A stretch of 40,522 nucleotides of DNA from positions 1 through 40,522 of the IMG/VR virus record IMGVR_UViG_3300043450_000234. The stretch is one strand, 5' to 3'. Shown here piece after piece: positions 39,478 through 40,522 of the stretch (its first letter is position 1; each line of letters starts with the position of its first letter). This DNA is from a virus. Below the pieces are notes generated by a model that saw nothing but the letters and a program-made list of their open reading frames with translations, did not search any database and was not told the DNA's origin. A program made the position numbers and the translations under genes.

Positions 39478-39858
39478 TTAGGCCGGGATCGGATTGCCAG
39501 GGACCGCCGGCCACACGATGGCAAACGGATTGGTTTGGTCCGTCACGTCGCGCAGGGCTTGCCGGTATGCGACCGTCTCGGGCGGCACGGGCTGCCCGGC
39601 CTCATAGGCCCGCACGACGAAGACATCCGATGCCGTCAGCAGCTCGTTGCGCTGCGCGCGGACACCGGCCCATTGGATGGCGACCTCGGCCTCATTCGGC
39701 TCCCGGACCGACCACTGCGCCCCATCCCATTCCAGCTTTTCGCCGGGGGCGGTTACTGGCGCGGGAGGAGCGAGTACGAAGTCGGCAAGGTCGTATGGTG
39801 TCATGTCCTCGGGCAGAGGATACGGATACGCGCCCTTGTAGCTGTAGAGATCGGTCAT
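39478..39858 (-). CDS. Tail fibre assembly chaperone-like protein (second copy)
   Basis: 126 residues from the ATG at 39858, overlapping the fibre stop (TGATG); GTG at 39861 is the alternative. The end pattern (WAGVRAQRNELLTASDVFVV, VAYRQALRDVTDQTNPF, IVWP) matches tail-fibre assembly chaperones and parallels the gene at 16700-17080, though the N-terminal part differs (YSYKGAYPYPLPEDMTPYDL). It directly follows the glycine-rich fibre. Confidence 0.72.
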   Translation of the reverse strand: MTDLYSYKGAYPYPLPEDMTPYDLADFVLAPPAPVTAPGEKLEWDGAQWSVREPNEAEVAIQWAGVRAQRNELLTASDVFVVRAYEAGQPVPPETVAYRQALRDVTDQTNPFAIVWPAVPGNPIPA

Positions 39859-40522
39859 CACAGGTCTCCCGTGTTAGTGGACGGGAACGCACGGCTCGGA
39901 CCCCAGATGATACGGACACATCCGCCAGCGCCAGCAACACCCGTTGTGCCAGATCGGTTACCCGCACCGCCGCCACCGCCACCAAATGTTGCCCCCACAC
40001 CAGTCCTCACGCCGCCAGAGCCGCCTGACCCACCGCCGCCTTGGATTTGGACCTGTCCAGACGATGAATTTTGAATCACCCCGCCTGCGCCGCTTGTTCC
40101 AGAGCCGTATGGGCCAACCCCACCGCCGCCGCCGCCAAGGTGCCATATGTCAAAGGTACTGGAATAAGAGCCGCCCGCACCACCACCACCCGCTCCGCCT
40201 AGTCCAGCCGTGCCACTGTTGCCAATGTTCGCACCAGCACCTCCCGCGCCGCTATAGCCACCAGCGCCACCACCGCCGCCTGAGATGTTGTACGCGGTAT
40301 TGTTAAAGCCAAGGCCACCGTTGCCGCCAGCACCACCATTAGGGAAAAATGAACCCCCAGTTCCAATAGTTGTAGCGTTAGCAGCCCTGCCGCCACCGTA
40401 TCCGACGCAAGTTGTCAGGTCGATGAAGTAGCTATTCCCGCCTGACGTACCAGCAGTACCTGCGGTAGTGACAACGCCACCGGCGCCCACAACGACGGTG
40501 TAGCTATTCCCCGGAGTGACTG
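39858..40522 (-). CDS. Glycine-rich tail fibre (cut by right edge)
   Basis: The frame is open to the right edge, so this is the C-terminal 220 or so residues of a longer protein. It begins in VTPGNSYTVVVGAGG and continues with glycine-rich runs (GGGGGAGGYSGAGGAGANIG) that form a polyglycine-II-like sandwich tip in phage adhesins. The end CVRIIWGPSRAFPSTNTGDL is a conserved tip of such fibres. It probably binds the host surface. The chaperone gene overlaps its stop. Confidence 0.8.
   Translation of the reverse strand, partial: VTPGNSYTVVVGAGGVVTTAGTAGTSGGNSYFIDLTTCVGYGGGRAANATTIGTGGSFFPNGGAGGNGGLGFNNTAYNISGGGGGAGGYSGAGGAGANIGNSGTAGLGGAGGGGAGGSYSSTFDIWHLGGGGGGVGPYGSGTSGAGGVIQNSSSGQVQIQGGGGSGGSGGVRTGVGATFGGGGGGAGNRSGTTGVAGAGGCVRIIWGPSRAFPSTNTGDL

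Overview
The window is a high-GC, densely packed genome segment of a tailed phage with short-tail (podovirus-like) virion genes. It is probably a phage or prophage of an alphaproteobacterium. The host call is inference from GC-rich codon use and from the look of the small conserved phage proteins; no host gene, tRNA or rRNA is visible. Both edges cut through genes (a rightward gene on the left, a leftward glycine-rich tail-fibre gene on the right), so the early control region lies outside or across the edges.

Layout. (1) 1-4675, rightward: the tail end of an acidic protein, a large primase-helicase fusion, then six small overlapping genes. (2) 4686-33691, leftward: one long late block. In transcription order it holds portal, four small mostly basic proteins, scaffold, major capsid protein, two adaptor/tail-tube-type proteins, a tail fibre, a lysis set (membrane coiled-coil protein, M15 peptidase endolysin, holin), six small proteins, a nozzle-like structural protein, a 1614-residue tail fibre, a fibre chaperone, a GNAT-type protein, three internal virion proteins (the last of 2689 residues with a zinc metallopeptidase motif) and two HNH proteins. 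(3) 33779-36160, rightward: small terminase, two small genes and large terminase, diverging from portal across 87 bp. (4) 36138-37486, leftward: an excisionase-like HTH protein and a tyrosine integrase with a near-consensus sigma70-type promoter. (5) 37723 to the right edge, leftward: a second fibre/baseplate set ending at a hairpin terminator.

No lysogeny repressor was found, so the phage looks temperate only by its integrase and excisionase.

The most striking feature is not a gene. About 36 copies of a 17-18 bp palindrome, GTTACC-N5/6-GGTAAC, are scattered on average every 1.1 kb from position 239 to 38557, through replication, structural, lysis, packaging and integration genes alike. Fifteen have both six-base arms perfect. 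Nearly all coding copies are read in one phase, giving Val-Thr-x-x-Gly-Asn (18 bp) or Val-Thr-x-x-Val-Thr (17 bp), with GTT, GGT and GTA codons in otherwise GC-ending genes. Copies at gene ends are fitted to supply stop codons or ribosome binding sites. I know of no described phage element with this pattern.
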